Shown: one piece after another, positions 32,041 through 41,397 of the stretch
Numbering within the stretch: the first letter of the stretch is position 1
How the letters are laid out: each line of letters begins with the position of its first letter
Assembly (NCBI RefSeq): GCF_009797935.1
Contig: NZ_VOLC01000027.1
Span: 19,950-83,949 of the forward strand
Length of the DNA: 64,000 bases
Direction of reading: 5' to 3'
Source: Lunatibacter salilacus
GTDB lineage: Bacteria; Bacteroidota; Bacteroidia; Cytophagales; Cyclobacteriaceae
The notes under the pieces: model-generated
Databases searched by the model: none
Seen by the model: only the letters and a program-made list of their open reading frames with translations
Told to the model about the DNA's origin: nothing
Position numbers and translations under genes: made by a program

Positions 32041-33224
32041 GAAAAATCCTTCTTTTAATTGTGATTTACCTTGCGTTTATCAGCTTGGGCTTGCCGGACT
32101 CGCTCTTGGGTGCTGCCTGGCCATCGATGTATGAAAGCTTAAACACGCCGATTCATTTTGCGGGAATTATCTCCATGATTGTGGCGGCGGGGACAGTTGT
32201 TTCCAGCTTGTTTAGCGCAAAGTTCATCAACCGCTATGGAGTAGCTAATATTACTACCGCAAGTGTCCTAATGACTGCTTTGGCTTTGTTGGGATTTTCA
32301 TATTCGGAATCCTTTGCCTGGCTATGCCTGCTTGCTGTTCCGCTTGGATTGGGTGCGGGATGTGTGGATGTGGCACTCAACAATTATGTGGCGATCCACT
32401 ATCAGGCAAGGCACATGAATTGGCTCCATTGTTTTTGGGGAGTGGGGGCAGCAATAGGTCCTATGATCATGTCTTGGTATCTTGCTGCTGGCCAATCATG
32501 GACAAGCGGATACCATACTGTTGGCTGGATCCAAATTGGTCTAGTGGTAGTGTTGCTTCTTTCCATACCTTTTTGGAGCAGTAAGGCAAATGAACATCAT
32601 GACAATGATAAGGAGAATCTGGAATCAAAACCCTCTTTCAAAGGACTACTTTCTATACCGGGTCTTAAATCCGCTTTAGCGGTATTTTTCCTTTACTGCA
32701 CGATAGAAGCCACATTTGGCTTATGGGGAGCGAGTTATCTTGTAATCGTCAGGGGCTTTGAAGCAGAAAATGCAGCGAAATTGGTTTCTTTATATTATTT
32801 AGGCATTACGGCCGGCCGTTTTATTTCAGGATTTTTTACGTTGAAATTAAATAATCAACGCTTGGTTTACCTAGGACAATCAATAATTGCTTTCGGGCTT
32901 GTAGTTCTCCATTTGCCCTTCGAGATTACGTTGATTGCCGGGTTTTTTCTGATTGGGTTGGGTTGTGCGCCGATATTTCCAAGTTTACTACATGAAACTC
33001 CCCGCAATTTCGGCGAAAAAAATTCGCAGGCCATAATGGGCATGCAAATGGCCAGCGCTTATGTCGGTATCACTATCATGCCCTTGATTTTAGGCAAGCT
33101 AGCCTCCTATGTCGGTTATATGTCTTTGATTTGGTTTATCGGTGTTGTTTTGATTGTAAAGATTTATATGCATGTAGATTTGAATAGAAGGGTATTAAAT
33201 AGAAAAAGGGAAGTCGCAAGTTAG
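32037..33224 (+). CDS. MFS transporter
   Basis: 395 residues with about 12 membrane helices; it starts RKILLLIVIYLAFISLGLPD and shows MFS-type loops (AKFINRYGVANI between helices 2 and 3, and LGLGAGCVDVALNNYVA). The inner-membrane substrate is not evident; sugar or small-molecule import or export is possible. The ATG sits on the stop codon of the RelE remnant, so translation may now be coupled to the antitoxin operon. The gene is intact. Confidence 0.8.
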   Translation: MRKILLLIVIYLAFISLGLPDSLLGAAWPSMYESLNTPIHFAGIISMIVAAGTVVSSLFSAKFINRYGVANITTASVLMTALALLGFSYSESFAWLCLLAVPLGLGAGCVDVALNNYVAIHYQARHMNWLHCFWGVGAAIGPMIMSWYLAAGQSWTSGYHTVGWIQIGLVVVLLLSIPFWSSKANEHHDNDKENLESKPSFKGLLSIPGLKSALAVFFLYCTIEATFGLWGASYLVIVRGFEAENAAKLVSLYYLGITAGRFISGFFTLKLNNQRLVYLGQSIIAFGLVVLHLPFEITLIAGFFLIGLGCAPIFPSLLHETPRNFGEKNSQAIMGMQMASAYVGITIMPLILGKLASYVGYMSLIWFIGVVLIVKIYMHVDLNRRVLNRKREVAS

Positions 33225-33239
33225 GTACTATTACAGATA

Positions 33240-33716
33240 ATGGACAATTTAAAAATATCAATTCGACCTTCAACTGTTGATGACTTAGCTCAAATCCAAA
33301 AAATCTTTGTTGAAACAATTTTAACTATTTGCAAGGATGACTACTCACCGGAGCAAATTCAGGCTTGGACTTCTTCAGTGGAAAACACGGAACGCTGGTT
33401 AGAAAAGTTAAATTCGCAATATTTTGTTGTTGCAGAAGTACCGGGCCAAATTGTTGGTTTCGCTTCGTTGGAAAATGATAATCATATCGACCTATTATTT
33501 GTCCACAAAGACTTTCAGAGACAGGGAATAGCAAACAAACTTTATTCTGAAATAGCAGAAGAGGCCTTAAAGAAAAAAGCAACAACTCTGAACTCAAACG
33601 TAAGCCAAACTGCTAGACCGTTTTTTGAAAATAAGGGGTTTAAAATAATCAAACGGAACACAAAATTAATTATGGGTGTAGAGATCTTTAACTACAAAAT
33701 GGCTAAGCCATTTTAA
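33240..33716 (+). CDS. GNAT-family N-acetyltransferase
   Basis: 158 residues with the acetyl-CoA binding motif A region VHKDFQRQGIANKLYSEIAE (Q/RxxGxA) and an opening ISIRPSTVDDLAQIQKIFVE typical of GNAT proteins. It acts in the cytoplasm on an unknown amine, possibly an amino-acid or protein N-terminus. It follows the MFS gene by 15 bases and likely shares its transcript. Confidence 0.8.
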   Translation: MDNLKISIRPSTVDDLAQIQKIFVETILTICKDDYSPEQIQAWTSSVENTERWLEKLNSQYFVVAEVPGQIVGFASLENDNHIDLLFVHKDFQRQGIANKLYSEIAEEALKKKATTLNSNVSQTARPFFENKGFKIIKRNTKLIMGVEIFNYKMAKPF

Positions 33717-33729
33717 ATTAAGCACTTAA

Positions 33730-33825
33730 CAAGCTCTAACCAAACAATATGATTTTGATATTGAGGAAGAACAATATCATATTGTTGTGGATTTAAAAAG
33801 TATTGAAAAGATTAAAATCGGATAG
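33730..33825 (+). pseudogene. Small C-terminal gene remnant
   Basis: A start-less open frame reads QALTKQYDFDIEEEQYHIVV then DLKSIEKIKIG and a stop. It has protein-like composition, but the 5' part is lost. I do not recognise the family. Confidence 0.35.
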
Positions 33826-33945
33826 TACTTTTTCTTAAACTAAACCTGTCCGAGAACAGACGCTAGTGTACGAAAATGTTCATGCGATATTAGCTAATAA
33901 CATTCGTAACAGGCCCTAATAGCACATTAAGTCTATGGTATAATT

Positions 33946-33979
33946 TTTGCCAAACTTTTTTTCGTAATTTTTAGATTTG
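33946..33979 (+). promoter_or_regulatory. Promoter of FtsX-type permease gene
   Basis: TTTG at 33946-33949 and TAGATTTG at 33972-33979 (TAnnTTTG) are spaced by 22 bases, one or two more than the consensus. The gene begins 24 bases after the -7 box. Confidence 0.5.
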
Positions 33980-34003
33980 TAAACCGATTATTTCAACCCT
34001 TCT

Positions 34004-35347
34004 ATGATTGGCACCCATCTTAAGTTCTTTACCAGAGTATTCTTAAAAGATAAGTTTTTTTCATTGCTCAATATCCTTGGTTTGGCCATGGGCATTGCGG
34101 TGAGTATTATCTTGTTTTTGATTCTGCAACACGATTTGTCCTATGACAAACATTTTGCCAACCATGAGCGGATATACAGATTGGGCGGTCATCTAAAAGC
34201 CACAGGTATTGACGTGAGGGTGGCCCGTTCGGCAAGGGAACTCGGCGGCATTATCAAAGATGAGTTTCCCGAAGTCGTAGCGTTCACTCGCGCTGTCTCC
34301 TGGAGCCACACCTTGGTTACGCATGAATCAAATGGTATGGAGACTTCTTTTTATGAAGAGGATGTTGTCCGCACAGATTCCACTTATTTTCAGGTTTTTG
34401 AACATAAATTTATTTCCGGAGATCCTGTCACTTGCCTGCATGACCTCAATTCCGTAGTGATTACAGCATCCACGGCCGAAAAATATTTCGGTTTGGAAAA
34501 CCCTTTGGACAAGACCTTGCTGATCGATGATGACAATTGGAAGGTAACTGCCGTCATCCAGGATTTACCTGAAAATACCCATTTGGGATTTGATTTCCTT
34601 CTTTCCGGGTTGAGTAAGAGCAGGGAATGGGTAATCGATCAGGGGCAGATAAAATCTGAGGCATTCTGGAATCCTGATGTTTACACGTATTTCTTGATGA
34701 CCGAAAACTACAATCCGCAAAATTTCTATGATAAGTTTCCCGCAATTTTTGATAAATACTTCAAATCCTTTGGCGATCAGGTTGGGGGGCAATATAATGC
34801 AATCCTCCAGCCTTTGGCAAGTATCCATTTTGATACATCACTAGTCGATGATGAGCCTACCGGAAACATGGCTTATCTCTACGCATTTACCGCCATTGGT
34901 ATATTTATCATTCTTTTGGCCTGTATCAACTACATGAACCTTTCGACAGCCAAATCTGTAAACCGTGCTTCTGAAATAGCCATGAAGAAAACGCTTGGGA
35001 GTAGTAAAAAGGCCTTGGTTTTTTCATTTTTGGGAGAATCTATTTTTCTTTCATTGATATCGCTAGTGTTGGCCATTCTCCTGGTTTTCCTAATATTAAA
35101 TTTCTCATCTTTCAATAGCCTAATCCAGAAAAACCTTGTCGTCAACTTTTGGCAAAATAGCTTCCTGTTATTCGTTTCTTTGGGAGTAGCGGTTTTGATA
35201 GGTATTGTATCTGGGCTTTACCCTGCTTTTTACCTTCCAAGTATTCCCACCATCAGTGCTTTAAAGGGATCCTTCAAAAACCAAAAGTCAAGTTTAAGAC
35301 TTAGAAAGGTATTGACCACCGCGCAATTTGCCATTTCTATATTTTGA
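34004..35347 (+). pseudogene. FtsX/MacB-type ABC permease, C-terminal half missing
   Basis: 447 residues of a Bacteroidota efflux permease that normally has about 800 residues: MacB-like periplasmic domain (HLKFFTRVFLKDKFFSLLNI at the N-terminus) followed by the first three-helix FtsX unit (ACINYMNLSTAKSVNRASEI, KKTLGSSKKALVFSFLGESI). The frame ends at TTAQFAISIF, where intact family members continue into the next helix and a second MacB/FtsX unit. No ATPase gene is nearby. Non-functional by length unless a split gene resumes, which I do not see. Confidence 0.7.
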
Positions 35348-35452
35348 CGCATCGCCAATTAAAGTCTTCATAAGAAATGGGGCTTTTGCGCGCTGGGAGG
35401 GTGCTGTTTACTACCGATCTTACAGCTCGATTTATTTTTTTATATTTAGGGT

Positions 35453-36514
35453 ATGATCCAGACTCTTAACACGAAATTACTTCATCAGTCCCTCCAAAAA
35501 ATAGTGGACAATAAAAATATTTTTAGCGTGGCTATGAAAGTGGAAAACGGAACAGGTGATATTTCCTGGTCGGGTGCTGCGGGAGACATGAACATCGATT
35601 CCAAGTATTTTATTGCTTCTGTGACCAAAATGTATATCACGGTCGTCGTGATGAAACTGATTGAGGAGGATAAAATTGCACTTGAAGACCTTATCAGCAA
35701 ACATTTACCCGACCATTACTGCAATAGTCTTCATGTACTCAAAGGGGTAGATTACTCCAATCAACTTACCGTTAAACACCTCATCAGCAATACCTCGGGT
35801 ATTCCGGATTATTTTTTCCACAAACAGAAAAATGGAAGAACTGTAGCGGATGAACTTTTGGATGGCCATGATAAACCATGGCCATTAGATAAGACCATTG
35901 ATCTCATTAAAAACCTTAAACCAAATTTTAAACCTGGCGCTAAAGCTGCCTACTCGGATTCAAATTACCAGCTTTTGGGTAAAATTATTGAAGAAGTTAC
36001 CGGACAACCGATTCAGGAGGTGTTGAAGCGTTATATTTTCGAACCCCTCGGATTGAAAAACACCTATATCTACCATGATCCAACCGATACCAGTCCTGCA
36101 CCTTTTTACTATGGTGCTAAAAAATTATGGCTGCCCCAATACATGATATCCATTGCTCCGGAGGGAGGCATAGTATCCACAGTGGATGAAATGATGGTTT
36201 TTCTCAAGGCATTTTTCACCGGTAGGTTTTTTCCAGTTGAAAAATTAGCGTCGCTGAAGGATTGGAAGATGATTTTACCTCCTCCAGGATTGTTCCTCTT
36301 TGGTATAGGACTGGAGAAATTATGGATTCCCTGGATTTTTTCCCCAATCAAATACCCCGGGGAGATTCTGGGGTTTTGGGGTCAGACGGGCACTTTTGCA
36401 TTTTATAACCCCAAGACAGATCTTTTCTTTTGTGGGGCAACCAATCAGATTAATGGAAAGGGGCATAGAAAAGCCACCGGCTTGATGTTAAAAACCATAA
36501 AAAGTATGCTATGA
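35453..36514 (+). CDS. Serine hydrolase, class C beta-lactamase-like
   Basis: 353 residues with the SxxK motif SVTK at residues 56-59 (Ser56 nucleophile, FIASVTKM), a Tyr-containing motif AAYSDSNYQLLGKIIEEVTG (YSDSN near 170), and a late HxG-like segment GFWGQTGTFAFY. These are the hallmarks of the penicillin-binding/beta-lactamase class C superfamily (D-peptidases, esterases). There is no clear signal peptide. It overlaps the next gene by 4 bases (ATGA), so the two are cotranscribed. Confidence 0.85.
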   Translation: MIQTLNTKLLHQSLQKIVDNKNIFSVAMKVENGTGDISWSGAAGDMNIDSKYFIASVTKMYITVVVMKLIEEDKIALEDLISKHLPDHYCNSLHVLKGVDYSNQLTVKHLISNTSGIPDYFFHKQKNGRTVADELLDGHDKPWPLDKTIDLIKNLKPNFKPGAKAAYSDSNYQLLGKIIEEVTGQPIQEVLKRYIFEPLGLKNTYIYHDPTDTSPAPFYYGAKKLWLPQYMISIAPEGGIVSTVDEMMVFLKAFFTGRFFPVEKLASLKDWKMILPPPGLFLFGIGLEKLWIPWIFSPIKYPGEILGFWGQTGTFAFYNPKTDLFFCGATNQINGKGHRKATGLMLKTIKSML

Positions 36515-37275
36515 ATCATGTGAAAAGAAAAAAGTTTTACCTCGCCCTTATTCTATTTTTCCTTGGAATGTTGGGCATGTTGTCTATGTTGACGATGGAT
36601 ATCCCTTTGCCAGACGAAATACTATCTGTACTCGAGGATCGGTTTACTCCATCTCAAATTAAGCTCCTGATATTGATTAACCCCACCATTATTTTGATCG
36701 TGACCATACTTGTGGGGACTCTATTTTATCAAAAAGTTAATCTCAGCGTTCCCATAATTGAGAAGTTGTTGGGCATCAGAGAAGATTCTATCCAATTGAG
36801 GGAAATACTTCTATATGGGATTTCAGGGGGGATTCTCACAGGAATTGCATTGAGCATACTCGGACTTTTTAGGTCAATCTCCCCTTCGGAATTCGAACTC
36901 CTCAGCGGACAACTCCAACTGACGCTTGCGGCGAGGTTTTTATATGGCGGGATTACAGAAGAAATCTTCATGCGTTTTGGTTTGATGACGCTTTTGGTTT
37001 GGTTGACAGCAAAACTTTTTAAGGGACTCAAGCCACAAGTATATTGGATTGGAATTTTTCTTTCTTCCCTCATATTTGCAGTAGGCCATTTCCCTGTAGT
37101 CTTTCAAACTGTAGGAACTCCCAGTATCGTCATGATAAGCTACGTACTTATTGGCAACACAATAGGAGGACTTGTCTTCGGATGGCTCTATTGGAAAAAG
37201 GGCTTGGAAAGTGCCTTCCTCGCTCATATTTTTGCACATGTGGTCATGGTGCTTTCGGAAAACTTTTTTTCATGA
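36511..37275 (+). CDS. CPBP-family intramembrane metalloprotease
   Basis: 254 residues with several membrane helices and the CPBP motifs: EEIFMR (TEEIFMRFGLMT, the EExxxR motif), a second His region VGHFPVVF, and HIFAHVVM near the C-terminus. These residues match the prenyl-protease (Rce1/CAAX-like) family. In bacteria such proteins process small peptides or anchor host-immunity functions. The 4-base overlap with the serine hydrolase suggests a joint operon; the shared task is unknown. Confidence 0.85.
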   Translation: MNHVKRKKFYLALILFFLGMLGMLSMLTMDIPLPDEILSVLEDRFTPSQIKLLILINPTIILIVTILVGTLFYQKVNLSVPIIEKLLGIREDSIQLREILLYGISGGILTGIALSILGLFRSISPSEFELLSGQLQLTLAARFLYGGITEEIFMRFGLMTLLVWLTAKLFKGLKPQVYWIGIFLSSLIFAVGHFPVVFQTVGTPSIVMISYVLIGNTIGGLVFGWLYWKKGLESAFLAHIFAHVVMVLSENFFS

Positions 37276-37353
37276 ATCCGGGGTTCGGATACGCTCACCC
37301 CTCGGATATCGGTTACGCTCACCCCTCGGGTGCCTGGTACGTGGGTCGATTTA
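37274..37353 (+). repeat. REP-like repeat, long copy 4 (left of DUF4332 gene)
   Basis: TGAATCCGGGGTTCGGATAC and following CTCACCCCTCGG is repeated within the block (a second GTTACGCTCACCCCTCGG), then GTCGATTTAATGCTATTACG. It matches 38235-38302 over about 65 bases in the same orientation. It starts at the end of the CPBP protease gene. Confidence 0.85.
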
Positions 37354-37391
37354 ATGCTATTACGTGGCATGCGAAATTTTTGAAAAATTAG

Positions 37392-37399
37392 TATCTTTG
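37392..37399 (+). promoter_or_regulatory. Candidate -7 element of DUF4332 gene
   Basis: TATCTTTG fits the TAnnTTTG consensus, 82 bases before the start. The -33 partner is unclear. Confidence 0.35.
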
Positions 37400-37480
37400 A
37401 AGAAAACATATTCATCTCGCATTGGATGAATAGGGATAATGGAAGTATTAAAAGTTCGTTAACTTACTTCTAGTTTAAAT

Positions 37481-38170
37481 ATGAAAAGTCAATCAGATTA
37501 TATGCCCGATTTATCCAAAATAGGGCTGGATGATTTTCAAAATGAACTTAAGACGGGTCGTTTGTTGCCTAGCAGAATGCCTTTGCTTACTGATATAGAA
37601 TCAAATTTTTCCATAATTCAAAAAAAGGGTATTAATAATGCCGATAGACTCCGAGAGGAATTGAAAAGCAGTGAACGATTAGGGAAATTAGCTGAAGAGA
37701 CTGGTATTTCCGAGGATTACCTCAAACTCCTTAAACGAGAAGTGAATAATTTACTTCCCACTCCCATAAAGTTCGTTGATGTACCCAATATTTCGGATGA
37801 AATTATAAAGCAATTAAATGAACTTGACATAGTCGATACCGAAAATTTGTTTCCTTACGTCAAGGATCCTGAAAATCGGCAGAAACTGAAAAACCTATCC
37901 GGTATTTCAATGGCGGACATACTTTGGCTGACAAAACTTGTGGATGTCTCTCGCATTAAATGGGTTGGTCCTAAACTTGCACGATTAATTGTAGACACCG
38001 AATATGATACCGTAGAAAAACTCTCGCATGCTGATCCGGAAATGGTTCTTCATGCATTTGACGAAGCCAAAAGCAAACATAAAGCCTATCAGGGTGCTTT
38101 GGGAATCGATGATATTAAATCCTGGATACAACAGGTGGTATCCAAGACCCCAATTATTATCAATTATTGA
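37481..38170 (+). CDS. DUF4332-type helix-hairpin-helix protein
   Basis: 229 residues with helix-hairpin-helix-like repeats: KKGINNADRLREELKSSERL, LKRE.NNLLPTPI, VDVPNISDEIIKQLNELDIV, SGISMADILWLTKLVDVSRI and WVGPKLARLIVDTEYDTVEK. Pfam DUF4332 proteins have this layout and are suspected nucleic-acid binding proteins. No catalytic motif, no signal. It is alone between two direct REP-like repeats, so it may have moved as a unit. Function unknown. Confidence 0.7.
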   Translation: MKSQSDYMPDLSKIGLDDFQNELKTGRLLPSRMPLLTDIESNFSIIQKKGINNADRLREELKSSERLGKLAEETGISEDYLKLLKREVNNLLPTPIKFVDVPNISDEIIKQLNELDIVDTENLFPYVKDPENRQKLKNLSGISMADILWLTKLVDVSRIKWVGPKLARLIVDTEYDTVEKLSHADPEMVLHAFDEAKSKHKAYQGALGIDDIKSWIQQVVSKTPIIINY

Positions 38171-38234
38171 TTTTAGAGTGAATATTTAGATACGCTTCAA
38201 TACCAACTAAGAGAAAATATATGTCGTTGAAATA

Positions 38235-38302
38235 TGAATCCGGGGTTCGGCTACGCTCACCCCTCGGGTGTCGGCTACGTGAGTCGATTTAATGCTTTTA
38301 CG
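38235..38302 (+). repeat. REP-like repeat, long copy 5 (right of DUF4332 gene)
   Basis: TGAATCCGGGGTTCGGCTAC and CTCACCCCTCGGGTGTCGG then GTCGATTTAATGCTTTTACG; the direct repeat of 37274-37353 lacking its internal doubling. Confidence 0.85.
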
Positions 38303-38327
38303 GAGCAATTCTATAGATTATCTTTTT

Positions 38328-39584
38328 TTATACAAACCAACTAAACCCAATCATTCCCAACGAAAACAACAAAAGAAACCCAATTCCCATCAATGCCAAA
38401 ATCCGCATAGCCGATCCCGGTTGTTGTTCTTTCGTTAGGTGGTTGCTAAAGGTCAGGCGGTAATTGAGGAATGCAATAACTGGGGCGATTAGAAAGGAAA
38501 TCGTGGTGGCGATTCCTATCAGCCGATTAAACTCCGTAATAAAAAAAGCAATCACCGCAAAGCCACCTATAGCAATAAGCGTTAGCCACAATAAATAACC
38601 ATTTCTACTTTCTTCTTTTCCCCGTATTAAAGCTATCGAACGGGAGGTAGAGCGTGCATAGCCATCCATTACACCGATACAGGTCCCGATCATTATCGTA
38701 AATCCGGCACTGGCAATAATGGGGAAGGTCCAAGTTCCCAAGTTGGCGGCATATAAGTTGACCACCCCGGAAGCAAAGGCGACATTGTTGTCAGGAAGAA
38801 TATTTCCTGTGCCAAATAGCAAATACGCACCAAGCACCACAAAGCATATCGACAAAACCGCTGAGGTCCAATACCCTATATTAAACTCAAAAACCGTCTC
38901 CCTAACTGATGGCTGGTATCCACTTTGTTTTGTTCGCTCCAAGGTCCAAAGGCTGTTCCACGTCGAGGAATCTATAGCCGAAGGCATCCATCCCATTAAG
39001 GCAATAATAAAGGGAATAGACTCCAATGCCACCAAATCCCTAAAGGGTTCAAATACTAAGGGTTGCTTCGGACCCTTGACAACCGCAATGAAGAATGCAA
39101 GCAGGGTAGTGATCAACATGAAGGAACCAATTACTTTTATGCCTTTGTCCAGCAGAGAATACCGTCCCCAAGCGAGGAAGAGATAGGAGAATAAAAACAA
39201 CCCCAACGCTGGGATGTAGAAATAGGCGGGGGCAATAGAAATCCCCAACACACTTTGCAGAAAACCTGCCGCGACAAAAGTCACTGCTGCATTTACAAAA
39301 AACATGGAAAGAAGGTTGATCAACAAATACATCCTCAGAAACCAAGGGCTTAGAAGTTGATATCCGTCAATCAGGGACCTTCCCGTAGCTGTGGCATAGC
39401 GGGAACCGAATTCGAAGGAGGGCCACTTGAAAAGGTTGGCTGCCACAATAAACCCCACGAGTGCAAACCCGTATTCAGCACCTGCCCTCGTACTCTGTAC
39501 AAGGTGGGACACCCCTATGGCAGTACTGGCAAAAAGAATTCCGGGACCTAAGGTTTTGAGGAAATTTTGTATTTTCAAAATCAA
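38328..39584 (-). CDS. Nramp-related metal transporter with altered motifs
   Basis: 418 residues with 11-12 membrane helices. The TM1 region reads GPGILFASTAIGVSHLVQST, where canonical Nramp proteins have the metal-binding DPGN; the TM6 region is ALMGWMPSAID instead of MPHN/MPxH. It thus belongs to the Nramp-related group that lacks the transition-metal site (as seen in NRMT-type magnesium transporters). Overall alignment to the Nramp fold is by hydrophobicity and the GPG start. The substrate may be Mg2+ or another ion, not Mn2+; this is inference. Confidence 0.7.
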   Translation of the reverse strand: MILKIQNFLKTLGPGILFASTAIGVSHLVQSTRAGAEYGFALVGFIVAANLFKWPSFEFGSRYATATGRSLIDGYQLLSPWFLRMYLLINLLSMFFVNAAVTFVAAGFLQSVLGISIAPAYFYIPALGLFLFSYLFLAWGRYSLLDKGIKVIGSFMLITTLLAFFIAVVKGPKQPLVFEPFRDLVALESIPFIIALMGWMPSAIDSSTWNSLWTLERTKQSGYQPSVRETVFEFNIGYWTSAVLSICFVVLGAYLLFGTGNILPDNNVAFASGVVNLYAANLGTWTFPIIASAGFTIMIGTCIGVMDGYARSTSRSIALIRGKEESRNGYLLWLTLIAIGGFAVIAFFITEFNRLIGIATTISFLIAPVIAFLNYRLTFSNHLTKEQQPGSAMRILALMGIGFLLLFSLGMIGFSWFV

Positions 39585-39641
39585 GTAGATTGGTGGTGGG
39601 TAATAATCCCGAAAATAGGTGTTTTCATGGGTTTAATATAA

Positions 39642-40607
39642 TCAGCAAACTTGGTTTTTTTCCTGTAATTTTTCTAACATAATCATTAAAAGTTCTTTGA
39701 TTCTGGATTTAATTTCTTGAGGCTCAATCACTTGAATATAATCTCCCAACATGATAGCCCAGCGAGCAAATCCTTCTAGGTGGCAGGTCATAAAAGTCAT
39801 CTCTACTCCGTTTTCGGTTTTCTTTTCAAAAACAAAGCCTTGGTTGTACCTTTCTATCTGCATGTATTTTATACCATCAGCGGACACTTGCAGTACAACT
39901 TTGGTCAGTTGCTGCTCCTGTTTGACTTTTTCCAAATAATCTTTCAAGGAGGGGTGGTGTTTATAATATGTTTCTTCACAAATGCACACTTCCCGAATCC
40001 TATCCAGTCTAAAGGTTCTGTAGTCATTCCTCAGCCGACACCAGGCAATAAGGTACCATTGTTCAAAAGAGTAGTAAACACCAACAGGCTCTACGGTGCG
40101 TCTTGTGGTAACCTCCTTCTCGAAGGTGGTATATTCTAGGGAAATTACTCGTTTTTCAGAGAGACTTTGCAGTAAGATCTGCAAAGTCCGATCACGGCCC
40201 GCAGCCAATAGTCCATTTGGTTTAGGAATGACTTCTACTTGGCTGGACAAGGTATCTATGGCTTCTTTCTGCGTGGATTTTAGCACGGCTTTAATTTTAA
40301 AAAGTGCACTTTGAAAATGCCTGCTACTTTCCCGGTCCGTGACTTTTTCCACGATTTTTTCAGCTATTAAAAAAGCCAATGCCTCCTCTTTAGTGAACAT
40401 GACAGGTGGAAGCCGATACCCTTCAACGAGCGAGTAACCCTGACCCGCTTCCCCTATAATAGGAACACCAGCCTCGTCCAATGACCTCAAATCACGATAG
40501 ACTGTCCGAAGGCTAATTTGAAAGCGGTCCGCCAGCTCCTGTGCAGTGATTGTCCGTTTGGTTTGCAGGTGGGTTAATATAGAAGTAAGTCTATCTAGCC
40601 TGTTCAT
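39642..40607 (-). CDS. YafY-type HTH/WYL-domain transcriptional regulator
   Basis: 321 residues: an N-terminal HTH_11-like segment (TAQELADRFQISLRTVYRDL, then RSLDEAGVPIIGE, residues 21-50) and a central WYL domain (YYSFEQWYLIAWCRLRNDYR, DRIREVCICEE). WYL proteins often sense nucleic-acid or small ligands. The gene is divergent from the DinB gene, 151 bases apart, and probably controls it. The closest family is the YafY group of single-stranded ligand sensors. Confidence 0.85.
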   Translation of the reverse strand: MNRLDRLTSILTHLQTKRTITAQELADRFQISLRTVYRDLRSLDEAGVPIIGEAGQGYSLVEGYRLPPVMFTKEEALAFLIAEKIVEKVTDRESSRHFQSALFKIKAVLKSTQKEAIDTLSSQVEVIPKPNGLLAAGRDRTLQILLQSLSEKRVISLEYTTFEKEVTTRRTVEPVGVYYSFEQWYLIAWCRLRNDYRTFRLDRIREVCICEETYYKHHPSLKDYLEKVKQEQQLTKVVLQVSADGIKYMQIERYNQGFVFEKKTENGVEMTFMTCHLEGFARWAIMLGDYIQVIEPQEIKSRIKELLMIMLEKLQEKNQVC

Positions 40608-40758
40608 GGTCGTTACAAAAAGAGTAGGTTAAATATACATGTTTTGGAAAGGTTTAAAAAAAATAATTTTTTCTTCACCCTACTGACATAGGGCTGTCAG
40701 GTCGGGGTATTTACTTTGGAATATAAAATAATCGTTCCACATCAAGACAAACAATATT

Positions 40759-41256
40759 ATGGAAAGTAGTAACCTAACGAAACCGATGACAGCAGAAGTA
40801 ATCAGTACTGACCAATTGTTAGCCCATTGGCAGGGGCATCGCCAACTGACCAGAAGGGTTATCGAGGCATTTCCAGAAGATCAGCTTTTCACCTTCAGCA
40901 TTGGCGGTATGCGGCCATTTGGGGAAATGGCCAAGGAGCTCCTGGGAATTGCCGTGCCGGGAGCAAAAGGCATGGCCACTGAAGAATGGGAAACCTTGGA
41001 TGAAAATATGGACTTGGAAGGCAGTAAAGAAAAACTCTTGGCCGCTTGGGACAAAGCTACGGAGGAATTGAATCACTGGTGGGCTAAGATTCCTTCTGAT
41101 CATTTCCAAGATACAGTAGTAGCTTTTGGCCAATATAAGGATAAGGTATATTGCAGCATTCTATACTTTATCGACAATGAAATCCACCATAGGGCTCAAG
41201 CCTATGTTTACCTGCGTGCATTAGGAATTACACCACCCAATTTTTGGGAAAGGTAA
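40759..41256 (+). CDS. DinB-family protein (DfsB/YfiT-like four-helix bundle)
   Basis: 165 residues with the DinB pattern: an N-terminal LLAHWQGHRQLTRRVIEAFP helix, a middle GMRPFGEMAKELLGI region and a C-terminal NEIHHRAQAYVYLRALGI that carries two of the three metal-binding histidines of the DinB family. The family includes thiol-S-transferases and metal-binding stress proteins. The divergent WYL gene is its likely regulator. A rho-independent terminator follows. Confidence 0.8.
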   Translation: MESSNLTKPMTAEVISTDQLLAHWQGHRQLTRRVIEAFPEDQLFTFSIGGMRPFGEMAKELLGIAVPGAKGMATEEWETLDENMDLEGSKEKLLAAWDKATEELNHWWAKIPSDHFQDTVVAFGQYKDKVYCSILYFIDNEIHHRAQAYVYLRALGITPPNFWER

Positions 41257-41287
41257 AAGTCATATTCCGCTTGATCTTCAAATAAGA

Positions 41288-41324
41288 AGACCCCATGAAA
41301 TCGTTGGATTTCGGGGGCTTTTTT
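41288..41324 (+). terminator. Rho-independent terminator of the DinB gene
   Basis: ACCCC-AT-GAAATC, loop GTTG, GATTTC-G-GGGG forms a long stem ending in CTTTTTT at 41318-41324. Confidence 0.75.
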
Positions 41325-41397
41325 GTTCTAGTATAAAATTATTTTTAAAAATGATGAAAGAAGGTTTCGATTTTGAATCGAAATGGCTTTGGATAAC

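Noticed and set aside
37274..38302. CRISPR array from repeated GGTTCGG-ACGCTCACCCC units
   Set aside because: Copies are too few and unevenly spaced, and a protein gene lies between them; no cas genes are present.
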